A stretch of DNA of 53,173 nucleotides from Lachnospiraceae bacterium (GTDB lineage Bacteria > Bacillota > Clostridia > Lachnospirales > Lachnospiraceae): contig JAAWAR010000072.1 of the NCBI GenBank assembly GCA_022792295.1, forward strand, positions 1-53,173, given 5' to 3'. Made by a program: the position numbers and the translations under genes. Below, in pieces: positions 36,695 through 44,378 of the stretch; the first letter of the stretch is position 1; each line of letters starts with the position of its first letter. The notes under the pieces were generated by a model. That model searched no databases and was not told where the DNA came from. It was given only the letters and a program-made list of their open reading frames with translations.

Positions 36695-38008
36695 TTACGA
36701 TTTTTTGCGTCCGAACAAAATAAGCATCAGGATCACCGCACCGCCTGCAAGCAACCCTGCAACACCAATGACCGACCAGAGATTAACCAGGATCATAGCA
36801 GGAAGAATCGGTGTCAGCAGGTTGTTCCACCAAAAGATTGCGTTATAAACGCCATGCGCCGTCGGTGCGCAGGATTCGGAATTCGGATCCACGGCACGTA
36901 CGAGTGCGAGGCCGTTTGCACTGGCGCCCGTACAGCAGCCAAGTACCATCAGGCACTTTTCAAACCACTGTGGATTTCCGATCTTCTTAAAGTACCACAG
37001 AAGGAATATGGTTGTAAACGTACAGCAGACAAGCACATGAACCAGAAGGGGCAACCAGTATTTCACGATCACGTCGAGAGAAAGGCTCGCGATCGAGGTC
37101 GTAATCAGGATTTCCAGGCAGAATCCGTTGATTTGGTTCAGTGTCTTCCTGTCCACATATCCGTCTGTATGTGTCTTTTTCATGATCGGCCACAGAATCA
37201 GGCCGCCTAACATGCCATACAGCATGGCATTTATTTTTGAGAAAATCGGAACAAACTTTACTACGACCGTAAAAATTCCGTAGCCCAGTGCGTAGCAGAG
37301 CATGATAAGCCCCAACTGCAGAGCCAGCGGATTGATCGCAACCGGGCTCGTCGTCGTAGACCCGATCGACTCTTTCTTATCCTCGGGAAGAAGCCCTCTG
37401 TAAAAATAATCCGGCTGCTTTTCCGGGTTCTTTACAAAAGTCGCCCAGCCCTTTTTGACACCATAGTTCACGACCCACATTCCGACAACCATCGACCAGA
37501 TCAGGCCGCCCGTCGCGAGAACCATTCCGATTGACGTCGCTCCGGCCACACCGCCTTCCTCCAGAATCGCCGCGGCTGCGCCCGCGCTTCCATGGCTCCC
37601 GAAATAGGCAAAAGTTCCGAGAATTCCCCAGCCTTCCGGGATTCCCGGCGTCATCGGGCTCATCAAAAGCATGATGGCGATTCCGATAAGCATCTGTGTG
37701 CCGTACAAAAAGATATTCGCCAATGCATAGTCCATATGTTCCTTCATCTGCTTCGCCGTCACAGAAATACCGAGCACGACACAGGTCATGATTACCCGCA
37801 TCATAATGCCGTTAAAGGACGGAAAGGATTCCGGAATTGTAATGATTCCAAGTACCTGCTGGCCCAGCACCAGGCCGAGTACCCCGGCAACAACAGACGC
37901 CGGCAGAAATAGACGCTGCAAGGGCTTTACGTAAGCGCGGATAACGAAGCCGGCCATTAAAAGCAGGCTCATCACCATCATGTCTTGATACAAGGATGCA
38001 AGAGTCAT
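36695..38008 (-). CDS. GltS-like sodium symporter, paralogue 2
   Basis: A 437-residue ESS-type carrier clearly paralogous to the one at 31471-32790: FLPASVVAGVLGLVLGQQVLGI, the SFPSFNGIMMRVIMTCVVLGI segment, TFAYFGSHGSAGAAAAILEE, and CCTGASANGLALVRAVDP. The two differ most in the loops and at the SHGN/SHGS and GSNAQ/GASAN motifs that should line the transport path, which points to different cargo. It is the first gene of the second ureide operon, divergent from pucR, and is preceded by a TATAAT. The ribosome site is AAGGGGG. Confidence 0.85.
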   Translation of the reverse strand: MTLASLYQDMMVMSLLLMAGFVIRAYVKPLQRLFLPASVVAGVLGLVLGQQVLGIITIPESFPSFNGIMMRVIMTCVVLGISVTAKQMKEHMDYALANIFLYGTQMLIGIAIMLLMSPMTPGIPEGWGILGTFAYFGSHGSAGAAAAILEEGGVAGATSIGMVLATGGLIWSMVVGMWVVNYGVKKGWATFVKNPEKQPDYFYRGLLPEDKKESIGSTTTSPVAINPLALQLGLIMLCYALGYGIFTVVVKFVPIFSKINAMLYGMLGGLILWPIMKKTHTDGYVDRKTLNQINGFCLEILITTSIASLSLDVIVKYWLPLLVHVLVCCTFTTIFLLWYFKKIGNPQWFEKCLMVLGCCTGASANGLALVRAVDPNSESCAPTAHGVYNAIFWWNNLLTPILPAMILVNLWSVIGVAGLLAGGAVILMLILFGRKKS

Positions 38009-38047
38009 AAGTTTTTCCCCCTTAATAGTTTAATATTCGATTGTATC

Positions 38048-38053
38048 ATTATA
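38048..38053 (-). promoter_or_regulatory. -10 box of the gltS2-allB operon
   Basis: TATAAT on the minus strand, about 40 bp before the gltS2 start. The -35 region is poor (TTACGA-like at 18 bp), as expected for a promoter that needs an activator such as PucR. TACACTAT occurs upstream at 38091-38098. Confidence 0.5.
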
Positions 38054-38135
38054 ATACCATCCTGAAATTCGTCGTAAAAGCAACATCTTATACACTATTG
38101 CCTGGCTTTTATAGGACAAAATCACCACTTTTATA

Positions 38136-38164
38136 TTGTTTTTTGAATTCTTTTATGCTATTAT
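38136..38164 (+). promoter_or_regulatory. Promoter of pucR
   Basis: TTGTTT (38136-38141), a 17-bp spacer and TATTAT (38159-38164) with a TG extended -10. It is divergent from gltS2. Confidence 0.5.
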
Positions 38165-38231
38165 AACCGAAAACCAAATTTAACCCATTATTTGCAGCAT
38201 ACCTGGATTTTTTTGCAGAGAGGTAATCATC

Positions 38232-39818
38232 TTGAGCTTTACATTAAACGATTTCATTTGCAACTGTGGCTTCTCCAATCTCAAACCGCTTACCTGCCTG
38301 GAAAAGCTGGACAGCTTTGTCACAGGCGTAAACGTCATTGATAATCCTGACGTAGCTCAGTGGATCAAACCGGGGGAGATGGTCTTGACCACCGGTTATT
38401 TTTTCGCGAACGACCCGAATCTCCAGACGAACGTTATCATGAACCTGCGGGCATGCGGCTGCAGCGCCCTCTGTATCAAGATCAGACGCTTTTTCCCCGA
38501 AGTGCCTGAAAAGATTATGAAAACAGCCGAGCAGGCAGGCCTGCCCGTAATTGACGTGCCGCTCGAATATAGTTTTTCGGAGCTTACACAGAAGATCCAT
38601 GAAAGGCTCAATCATCAAAAGCTTCAGGATCTCCAAAGAGAGCAGTTTTTATTTAATTCTCTGATTAATACTCTGCACTCGGAACATTCCCTGCAGACCT
38701 GCCTGAAGCTGATTTCCGATTATGTATCTGCCTCCCTGTTTATTGTCAACAGCCGTTTACAGTGCATGTTTTTTTATATCCGCCCACAGGACCGGGGACT
38801 GTTCGCCTCCTCTGATGTTCTGGAAATCGAACCCCTTGACAATGACAGGCCAAACCTTGACCCGGCAGAGGCAAACTATGCCGCCCTGAAAATAAATGCA
38901 CAAAATGTAGATGCCGTTTTGCTTCCTTTCCGCGATAACGGCCTGTTTTTGTGTATTCCCCGGGCTTCTTTTCCTGCCTCCCCGGACTTTATCCAGCGCG
39001 CCATGAAGCTCTTACGCTTTCCGCAGGAGCGCCTTTCCAGGACGCCGACTAATTTTTCCGAGTATTATAACGATTTCTTCCATCTCCTTTTGTCCTCCGG
39101 GCAGAAGCGCGCAGATGTGGACAAAATCTGCGAATATTACGGCTATCCTCACAGCAAGGCACAGCTATGCGTTCTCTTTTCTTTGCGTTCCAAGGAAGAT
39201 ACGTATCGCCTGCATCCTCCGATCGCCTTTTTGAAAGAGACGTTACAGGAGTTCTCCTGCCGCCCTTCCTCCTTCTTTTTGGCCTCCTACCAAAGGCAGA
39301 TCTGCCTGTTCCTTCTCTCGGAAAAAGACAGTGGACAGCTTGCAAGGCGATGTGTGGAGGCGTTCCAGAAGCGTTACGGCAGTACCTTTATTGCCGGCGC
39401 CAGCCAGGTTGTCTGGGGAGACAGGAAAATTGTCCCCGCCTACCAACAGGCCGCCTTTCTTTTGTCTTTAGGTGACCTTTTTCCGACTAAGAATTCTTTT
39501 TTCTTTAACGACTACCTTCTGTTTTGGAATATCCGGGAGATGCCGCCGGACAGCAAATATAAGATCTTTGAAGACACGGTCAAGCCGCTCGTGGATTATG
39601 ACGCAAAAAATAACGCCGACCTTCTCAAAACGCTTTTACAGTATTTTGACGCCCAGTTTAACGCTTCTCTGGCCGCCAAACAGCTCTATATCCACCGCAA
39701 TACCTTTTTAAAACGGCTTTCGAAGATCGGAGAGTTGATTTCCTTCAATCCGGAAGACATTAACAGTCTTCTGTCACTTTATTACGGAATCTGTGTTTAT
39801 TTAATGGAGCGATACTAA
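38232..39818 (+). CDS. PucR-family transcriptional regulator
   Basis: A 528-residue regulator of the purine catabolism type. Residues 1 to about 125 match the PucR N-terminal domain (PGEMVLTTGYFF, LPVIDVPLEYSFSELTQKIHERL), followed by a central GGDEF-like/CdaR region. The C-terminal PucR helix-turn-helix is LKTLLQYFDAQFNASLAAKQLYIHRNTFLKRL. In Bacillus, PucR activates purine and allantoin genes in response to pathway intermediates. The start is TTG at 38232 with AGAGAGG nine nt upstream. It is divergent from the gltS2 operon and is the likely regulator of both ureide operons. Confidence 0.9.
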   Translation: MSFTLNDFICNCGFSNLKPLTCLEKLDSFVTGVNVIDNPDVAQWIKPGEMVLTTGYFFANDPNLQTNVIMNLRACGCSALCIKIRRFFPEVPEKIMKTAEQAGLPVIDVPLEYSFSELTQKIHERLNHQKLQDLQREQFLFNSLINTLHSEHSLQTCLKLISDYVSASLFIVNSRLQCMFFYIRPQDRGLFASSDVLEIEPLDNDRPNLDPAEANYAALKINAQNVDAVLLPFRDNGLFLCIPRASFPASPDFIQRAMKLLRFPQERLSRTPTNFSEYYNDFFHLLLSSGQKRADVDKICEYYGYPHSKAQLCVLFSLRSKEDTYRLHPPIAFLKETLQEFSCRPSSFFLASYQRQICLFLLSEKDSGQLARRCVEAFQKRYGSTFIAGASQVVWGDRKIVPAYQQAAFLLSLGDLFPTKNSFFFNDYLLFWNIREMPPDSKYKIFEDTVKPLVDYDAKNNADLLKTLLQYFDAQFNASLAAKQLYIHRNTFLKRLSKIGELISFNPEDINSLLSLYYGICVYLMERY

Positions 39819-40029
39819 AATTTTCATTTTGGCCGCATTCCGGCGTTTGCTGTTGCCGCCTGCCAGTTTTGTATCTCTGTTGATATATGACGCCGCCGCC
39901 ATAAAAGAGTATGCCGCCGCTATAGACAAGACCACAAAACGGGAGCAGAGCGGCTGACAATGCAGTCAAATTCTGTAATGGCTGCTTTATATGGCGGGGG
40001 CTAAGAAGAAGCAATCGCCTTTGCAGGCA

Positions 40030-40962
40030 TTAACTGCTGTATACAGCCGCTACGTTTTGTATTTTCTGCTCCATTTCCGCGCGGATATGTGAAGGCTCGA
40101 GGCACTCGCATTTCTCTCCAAAGCTAAGAAGAATATCATAGTAATATTCGTTTTCAATGAACGGAAAGTTTACAATGTAATGCGCATCCCCATCCGGCAC
40201 AAAGTGGTCATAGGTACAAAATTCAAGTACCCTGTCCAGCACAGATTTGTGAATGCGTATCTTAATTTCTGTCTGCATCGTTTCTATGATTTCCTCAAAA
40301 TCCAAAATCGGCTTCTGGTAATCCCGCAAAACAAAAGTTTCCTTTTTTATCTGCAGGTCTGACATGCGGGACAGTCTGAATAGGCGATAGCCGCTTCTTT
40401 TATGGCAATATCCGTAAAAATACCAGTGGCCGCTTTTCAGCACAAGCTGATAGGGCTCAACGGTCCGCACCGTCTTATTTCCATGGTGAGCGATGTATGC
40501 AAAGGAAAGCAGCCTGGAATTTTCTAAAGCGGTTTTAATCATTTGCAGGTATGGCCGGATATTTCGATTGCCTGACCACGGGCTTAAATCTATACAGATT
40601 TGATTTGTCTTTATTTCAATATCTTTCGCTCTGTCGGCAGGGATCAAACTCTTGATTTTTGCAAGAGCATTTACAAGTTCATCACTCTGTACCATGCTGG
40701 AGAGTCCGGAAAGTCCCATCAAGATTGCAGATAGATCGGCAGATGAAAAAACATATTTATCCATTTTGTACTCCGGCATAATTTCAAAACCGCCGCCGAC
40801 TCCCGATATTGAGCGAATCGGAATGCCCGCCATATTGATTGCATCTATGTCACGATAGATTGTACGGGGCGAAACCTCAAACATATCTGCCAGCTCTTTT
40901 GCGCCTATACGCTTTTTATCGAGGAGCGTCATAATAATGCTAACCAGCCTGTCAACTTTCAT
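40030..40962 (-). CDS. HTH/WYL-domain transcriptional regulator (YafY type)
   Basis: A 310-residue regulator. Residues 1-60 form a DeoR-like winged helix (AKELADMFEVSPRTIYRDIDAINMAGIPI). A linker and the WYL ligand-binding domain follow at roughly residues 140-215 (LSFAYIAHHGNKTVRTVEPYQLVLKSGHWYFYGYC, with FRLSRM at its end), and then a C-terminal extension domain. Ligands of most such proteins are unknown. AAAGGCGG lies before the ATG. It is divergent from the DJ-1/PfpI gene, with overlapping promoters, so it most likely controls that gene and itself. Confidence 0.9.
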   Translation of the reverse strand: MKVDRLVSIIMTLLDKKRIGAKELADMFEVSPRTIYRDIDAINMAGIPIRSISGVGGGFEIMPEYKMDKYVFSSADLSAILMGLSGLSSMVQSDELVNALAKIKSLIPADRAKDIEIKTNQICIDLSPWSGNRNIRPYLQMIKTALENSRLLSFAYIAHHGNKTVRTVEPYQLVLKSGHWYFYGYCHKRSGYRLFRLSRMSDLQIKKETFVLRDYQKPILDFEEIIETMQTEIKIRIHKSVLDRVLEFCTYDHFVPDGDAHYIVNFPFIENEYYYDILLSFGEKCECLEPSHIRAEMEQKIQNVAAVYSS

Positions 40963-40992
40963 TTAGCAACCGCCTTTCAAAAATCGTCTTTC

Positions 40993-41021
40993 ATTATAGA
41001 TTATTGCCATACTGATGTCAA
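40993..41021 (-). promoter_or_regulatory. Consensus promoter of the WYL regulator
   Basis: On the minus strand a perfect TTGACA (41016-41021), a 17-bp spacer and a perfect TATAAT (40993-40998). It is the strongest promoter by sequence in the window. Confidence 0.85.
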
Positions 41022-41032
41022 CGATTGGCTGG

Positions 41033-41038
41033 TATAAT
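41033..41038 (+). promoter_or_regulatory. Extended -10 promoter of the DJ-1/PfpI gene
   Basis: TGGTATAAT with TATAAT at 41033-41038. There is no -35 at a usual distance. It begins only 12 bp beyond the -35 box of the WYL promoter, so the two divergent promoters overlap. The predicted leader to the ATG is about 165 nt. Confidence 0.55.
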
Positions 41039-41099
41039 GAAGGCGCTGCTCTCAGCAGGCAAGAGGTCACACGCCGCCGGCCACCAAAAGTCCGTACCT

Positions 41100-41161
41100 G
41101 AGGTCTCACAAAGTTTAGCATCACAGGTGAACGATTCTGCAATGCAAAACTTTGTGGCCTC
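41100..41161. repeat. 62-nt palindromic element in the DJ-1 leader
   Basis: GAGG...CACAAAGTTT-A-GCAT (41100-41121) pairs with ATGC-A-AAACTTTGTG...CCTC (41142-41161) around a 20-nt loop. Like the 102-nt palindrome at 18781 it lies in a predicted 5' leader and shares the words CACAAAG and GATTCTGCAA, though in another order. There is no T-run. Confidence 0.75.
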
Positions 41162-41210
41162 TTACCCACTGAGCGAACAGCGTAACAGAAAATGAAAGCG
41201 GAGGAACGGT

Positions 41211-41843
41211 ATGTTTACAGTCTATGTTTATGCTCTTGATACTTTGGCAGACTGGGAATTGGGGTATGTTACTGCGGAATTAAATTCTAAGCGTTTTTTC
41301 AAAAGGGAGGCACCAAGTATATCCGTCAAAACGGCTGGTATCTCCAAAGAACCGATCAAGACAATGGGCGGCTTAACTGTAATTCCGGATTGTTCCGTCA
41401 GCGAGATTGCGGTAAATGAAAAAAGTGTATTGCTGCTGCCGGGTGCAGACACCTGGAACAGCCCGAAGCATGGGGCTATTATTAAAAAGGCAGGAGAACT
41501 CCTATTAACAGGCGCTACAGTATGTGCCATCTGTGGCGCCACCGCTGCGCTGGCAAATGTGGGTTTGCTCGACCGGCGCCTGCACACCAGCAATGGGGCA
41601 GGATACCTTGAGATGTGTTCGCCCTGTTATAAAGGGCAGCAATTCTATGTTGACAAACCCTCTGTTGCAGATCACAACTTGATTACTGCAAGTTCCACCG
41701 GAGCCTTATTGTGGGCAAAACAGATTATTGAGCGGCTGGAAGTTTTTCAGCCCAATACGCTGGAAGCGTGGTACACATATTTCAGCAGCGGCAGGGAGCA
41801 GCATTTCTTCGCCCTCATGCAAACCCTGCCGGCAAACAAATGA
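41211..41843 (+). CDS. DJ-1/PfpI family protein
   Basis: A 210-residue protein of the class I glutamine amidotransferase-like fold. The nucleophile elbow is AICGATAALA, with Cys near residue 106. The LLLPGADTW segment and the HTSNGAGYLEM stretch give the acidic and His neighbours. Members include glyoxalase III/deglycase enzymes, isonitrile hydratases and stress proteins; the subfamily here is closest to the cytoplasmic YdeA/YcaC-like bacterial group paired with regulators. GGAGG precedes the ATG. It is probably the target of the divergent WYL regulator and is followed by a terminator. The reaction is unknown. Confidence 0.88.
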   Translation: MFTVYVYALDTLADWELGYVTAELNSKRFFKREAPSISVKTAGISKEPIKTMGGLTVIPDCSVSEIAVNEKSVLLLPGADTWNSPKHGAIIKKAGELLLTGATVCAICGATAALANVGLLDRRLHTSNGAGYLEMCSPCYKGQQFYVDKPSVADHNLITASSTGALLWAKQIIERLEVFQPNTLEAWYTYFSSGREQHFFALMQTLPANK

Positions 41844-41877
41844 CCTGCCTTTTTCGCAGATAAGAACACAATCTGTA

Positions 41878-41915
41878 AAAACTGCCGCCCCATTCTAATC
41901 CGGGACGGCAGTTTT
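41878..41915 (+). terminator. Terminator of the DJ-1/PfpI gene
   Basis: A 10-bp stem AAAACTGCCG (41878-41887) with CGGCAGTTTT (41906-41915), running into seven T. The A-run on the left would let it act on minus-strand transcripts too. Confidence 0.85.
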
Positions 41916-41983
41916 TTTATATCGGAGCGTTACGCGCAGGCGTTTCCCTTCATGCTTTTTTGACGGTCAGGGCGGCTCTTTGA

Positions 41984-42136
41984 CGGCGTATTTTTGCCGT
42001 CCCTCTCCTTGGCGCGGATAGGCAGGAGAAAGCGGCTGCAGAGAGCGCCAGGCCACCGCCGCAGGACGTATCCGGCCGAACGCAAATGCGGGAGGACTGG
42101 GGCTTTGCCTATGTCTCTATGCGAGGAATCCTATAA
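41984..42136 (+). pseudogene. Possible coding remnant
   Basis: A 50-codon plus-strand frame with no credible start, ending REDWGFAYVSMRGIL before TAA. Its tail reads like a true protein C-terminus, with aromatic and hydrophobic mix unlike the random frames nearby. It lies between a terminator and the 3' end of the MATE gene. I cannot name a parent family. It may be debris of a deleted gene or chance. Confidence 0.2.
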
Positions 42137-42138
42137 AT

Positions 42139-43509
42139 TTACATAGAATTGATTTGCTGGATGGTTTTTTGTTTCCTTAATTCAATGCTCACCAGCACGA
42201 CAGACAGCAGAAACGCCGCAAAATCAGCGATAGGCCCTGCAAGCAATACGCCCATTATCCCAAAGCGAAGGGGAAGTACCAGAATCAGCGGAATCAGGAA
42301 AAATACCTGCCTGGTCAATGCCAATAAAGCCCCTTTCATTGCCTTTCCTATGGCGGTAAAAAAGCTGGAAGAAAGCAGCTGCACCCCGTTTACCAGCACC
42401 ATAAAAAGATAGGTACGCATGAACAGAACCGCAAACTCAAAATACAGCTGATCTCCATTTCCAAACAGGGAAATGATAAATTGGGGGTAACGTTGAAACA
42501 GGAAAAAACCGATCGCAGATACGACCAGATTCCACTTTACCGCAAGCAGATAGGCTTCCCGCACACGGGTATATTGTTTTGCCCCATAGTTAAAGCCTAT
42601 GATTGGCTGGACTCCCTGGGATATTCCAACGATGACTGCAAGGACGATGGCATTCGTTTTCATGACGATTCCACAGGCAGCTAAAGGAATATCCGTGCCA
42701 TAGACCGTTTGCGCACCATAATAAGTCAGTGAATTGTACAGAACGATCTGCACGAAGGTAATCGCAATTTGATTTGAGCTGCTGCTGATTCCCATGCTGC
42801 AGGTTTTCAAACTCTCCTTGATGCTCAGATGAAAACTGCTTTTTTCAAAGCGGAGGGTTTTAAAGTGCCATAAGTAATACACTGCCAGAACAAAGGAAAA
42901 AATCTGTCCCAAAACCGTTGCTAAAGCCGCCCCGAAAATGCCCCAATGAAAGATAAAAATGAAGATCGGATCGAGAATGGTATTGACAATGGCACCTGCA
43001 ATCATGCAAATCATCGAATATCGGGGGCTTCCGTCTGCCCGGATCAAATTGCTCATACCGTTTGTTACAATGAGACACGGCATTCCGGCTAAAGTGATGC
43101 CGGCATACTGCCGGGCATAGGGGAACACCTCGGCAGTTGCTCCAAACAATTTCAAAAGCTGGTTCAGAAAAATTTCACCGATCACCAGATAAATAAGCCC
43201 CAAAATCACCATCAGGACGATGCCGTTTCCCGCCGCCCTGGCGGCTGCTTTTGGCCTCTGTTTTCCAAGATACAGTGAAACACGGGAGGCACTGCCGATT
43301 CCTAAGAGCAAAGAAATTGCAAGACAAATCGTGGAGAACGGATAGGAAACATTGGTCGCGGCATTTCCCAGGTACCCAACGCCCTGTCCAATGAATATTT
43401 GATCCACAATATTATAAAGCGAACCGACCAGAGCCGCCATGATGCTTGGAATCGCAAAGCCTTTCAACAGTTTTGGAATTTTTTCATATCCAAGAGGATT
43501 CTCAGTCAT
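42139..43509 (-). CDS. MATE-family multidrug efflux transporter 1
   Basis: A 456-residue, 12-segment MATE antiporter of the MepA/DinF branch: the N-lobe has GSLYNIVDQIFIGQGVGYLGNAATNVSYP, and the C-lobe has QGVQPIIGFNYGAKQYTRVREA. MepA in Staphylococcus exports cationic drugs and dyes, driven by ions, and is also controlled by an adjacent MarR protein, as here. GGGGGAGG lies before the ATG. The start overlaps the marR stop by eight bases, so translation is coupled. Confidence 0.92.
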   Translation of the reverse strand: MTENPLGYEKIPKLLKGFAIPSIMAALVGSLYNIVDQIFIGQGVGYLGNAATNVSYPFSTICLAISLLLGIGSASRVSLYLGKQRPKAAARAAGNGIVLMVILGLIYLVIGEIFLNQLLKLFGATAEVFPYARQYAGITLAGMPCLIVTNGMSNLIRADGSPRYSMICMIAGAIVNTILDPIFIFIFHWGIFGAALATVLGQIFSFVLAVYYLWHFKTLRFEKSSFHLSIKESLKTCSMGISSSSNQIAITFVQIVLYNSLTYYGAQTVYGTDIPLAACGIVMKTNAIVLAVIVGISQGVQPIIGFNYGAKQYTRVREAYLLAVKWNLVVSAIGFFLFQRYPQFIISLFGNGDQLYFEFAVLFMRTYLFMVLVNGVQLLSSSFFTAIGKAMKGALLALTRQVFFLIPLILVLPLRFGIMGVLLAGPIADFAAFLLSVVLVSIELRKQKTIQQINSM

Positions 43510-43951
43510 GAAATTCCTCCCCCTTTCTTTCTATGTGAAGCTCCGATGTAATATTTTTTCCGGCCTGAATCAGCAAATCCATAAAGAGGTTTTGATCCGT
43601 TTCGCTGATTCCCTGCATCAAAAGATCTTCCGTTTTTTCGCAGACTGCCCGTATCTCGTCAATCACAGACAACGCACGTTTTGTAGGATACAGCTTACAC
43701 GTCCGCTTGTCCTTATCGTGCGGGGAGCGGGTAATCATTCCCTGCTTTTCTAATGCCGCAACTGTTCGTACAATATTGCTCGGATGGACATAAAACATAT
43801 CCATCAAGGAATCCTGCAAAATGCCGGGCGAATGACAGATTTTAATTAAGAACATATACTGACTGTTATTGAGCCCAAAAGGCGCAAGCTGTTTGTCCAG
43901 ATAGATTTTGTAAAATCGGTCTGTCACCGAAAGCCATTTTAATAGTTTCAT
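43502..43951 (-). CDS. MarR-family transcriptional regulator
   Basis: A 149-residue winged-helix repressor: a dimerisation helix, then LFGLNNSQYMFLI-like AFGLNNSQYMFLIKICHSPGI, recognition helix VHPSNIVRTVAALEKQGMITR, wing SPHDKDKRTCKLYPT, and a C-terminal dimer helix. The frame opens seven codons earlier, but GGAGG sits eight nt before the ATG at 43951. It is the first gene of a marR-MATE pair and most likely represses its own operon until a drug ligand binds. The promoter contains a TTGC-rich inverted repeat suited to such a repressor. Confidence 0.92.
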   Translation of the reverse strand: MKLLKWLSVTDRFYKIYLDKQLAPFGLNNSQYMFLIKICHSPGILQDSLMDMFYVHPSNIVRTVAALEKQGMITRSPHDKDKRTCKLYPTKRALSVIDEIRAVCEKTEDLLMQGISETDQNLFMDLLIQAGKNITSELHIERKGEEFHD

Positions 43952-43974
43952 AGGTATTACCTCCAACCGCACCT

Positions 43975-44003
43975 ATTATAAAATAAATTGCGTGCGCAAG
44001 CAA
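43975..44003 (-). promoter_or_regulatory. Promoter and possible operator of marR-MATE
   Basis: On the minus strand TTGCTT (43998-44003), a 17-bp spacer and TATAAT (43975-43980). The spacer and -35 box include the imperfect inverted repeat TTGCGTGCGCAA (plus strand 43988-43999), a likely MarR site. Confidence 0.65.
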
Positions 44004-44004
44004 G

Positions 44005-44100
44005 TTATTTCATAGGATCAATATCACCAATTTTGTGGTGTACGTGCAGCCTGTCATTGTGTATCAAGAAAGCAGAATGCGTGCGGTATTGTTCTTCCAT
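44005..44100 (-). pseudogene. Short coding remnant or small ORF
   Basis: A 31-codon minus frame starting MEEQYRTHSAFLIHNDRL and ending DIDPMK, directly upstream of the marR promoter. The residue mix reads like the end of a real protein, but there is a stop a few codons before the ATG and no ribosome site. I do not recognise a family. Confidence 0.25.
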
Positions 44101-44307
44101 TCGTTTTTGTCTTTTTCCAATCCTTGCATACTACCAATTCGGATTCAGAAATATGCGGTTCCGTATTGTCCTCTTTTATCTTAGCAACTTGCAGCTATGT
44201 ATTTATGTTGATGTTTTGTAGGCGATGCTGCAGCGCCCGAAATAAAACTTAAGAATTTATAAAAAGATCGGAAAGATAGAGGGTATAAGCATTCTGCAAA
44301 GGCATAA

Positions 44308-44346
44308 AAAAGACTGCCAGGATCATCCAGATCCCGGCAGTCTTTT
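44308..44346 (-). terminator. Terminator of ggt
   Basis: An 11-bp stem (44308-44318 with 44336-44346), extended by an inner GGATC/GATCC pair. On the minus strand six T follow. T-runs flank it in the plus direction as well. Confidence 0.85.
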
Positions 44347-44378
44347 AAAATTATAAACTGGCATTTTTCTATTTTTCT

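Larger units (their letters stand above)
43952..44378. other. 427-bp stretch between marR and ggt without a firm gene
   Basis: It holds the marR promoter, the 31-codon remnant and the ggt terminator. The middle part (about 44100-44300) is more AT-rich than the neighbouring genes and shows nothing I can assign. A 77-codon plus frame at 43988 lacks a ribosome site. Confidence 0.7.

Noticed and set aside
39760..40014. 84-codon minus frame between pucR and the WYL gene
   Set aside because: It overlaps the 3' end of pucR, has no ribosome site and has a low-quality repetitive composition.
41940..42010. Terminator of MATE 1 at the GACGGC/GCCGTC repeat
   Set aside because: The stem is short and lacks a T-run in the minus direction. 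The DJ-1 terminator further on is the more likely stop for both.
43988..44221. 77-codon plus frame upstream of marR
   Set aside because: It has no ribosome site and lies on the opposite strand from the better coding-like remnant. Its Cys/Phe/Leu richness comes from AT-rich non-coding DNA.
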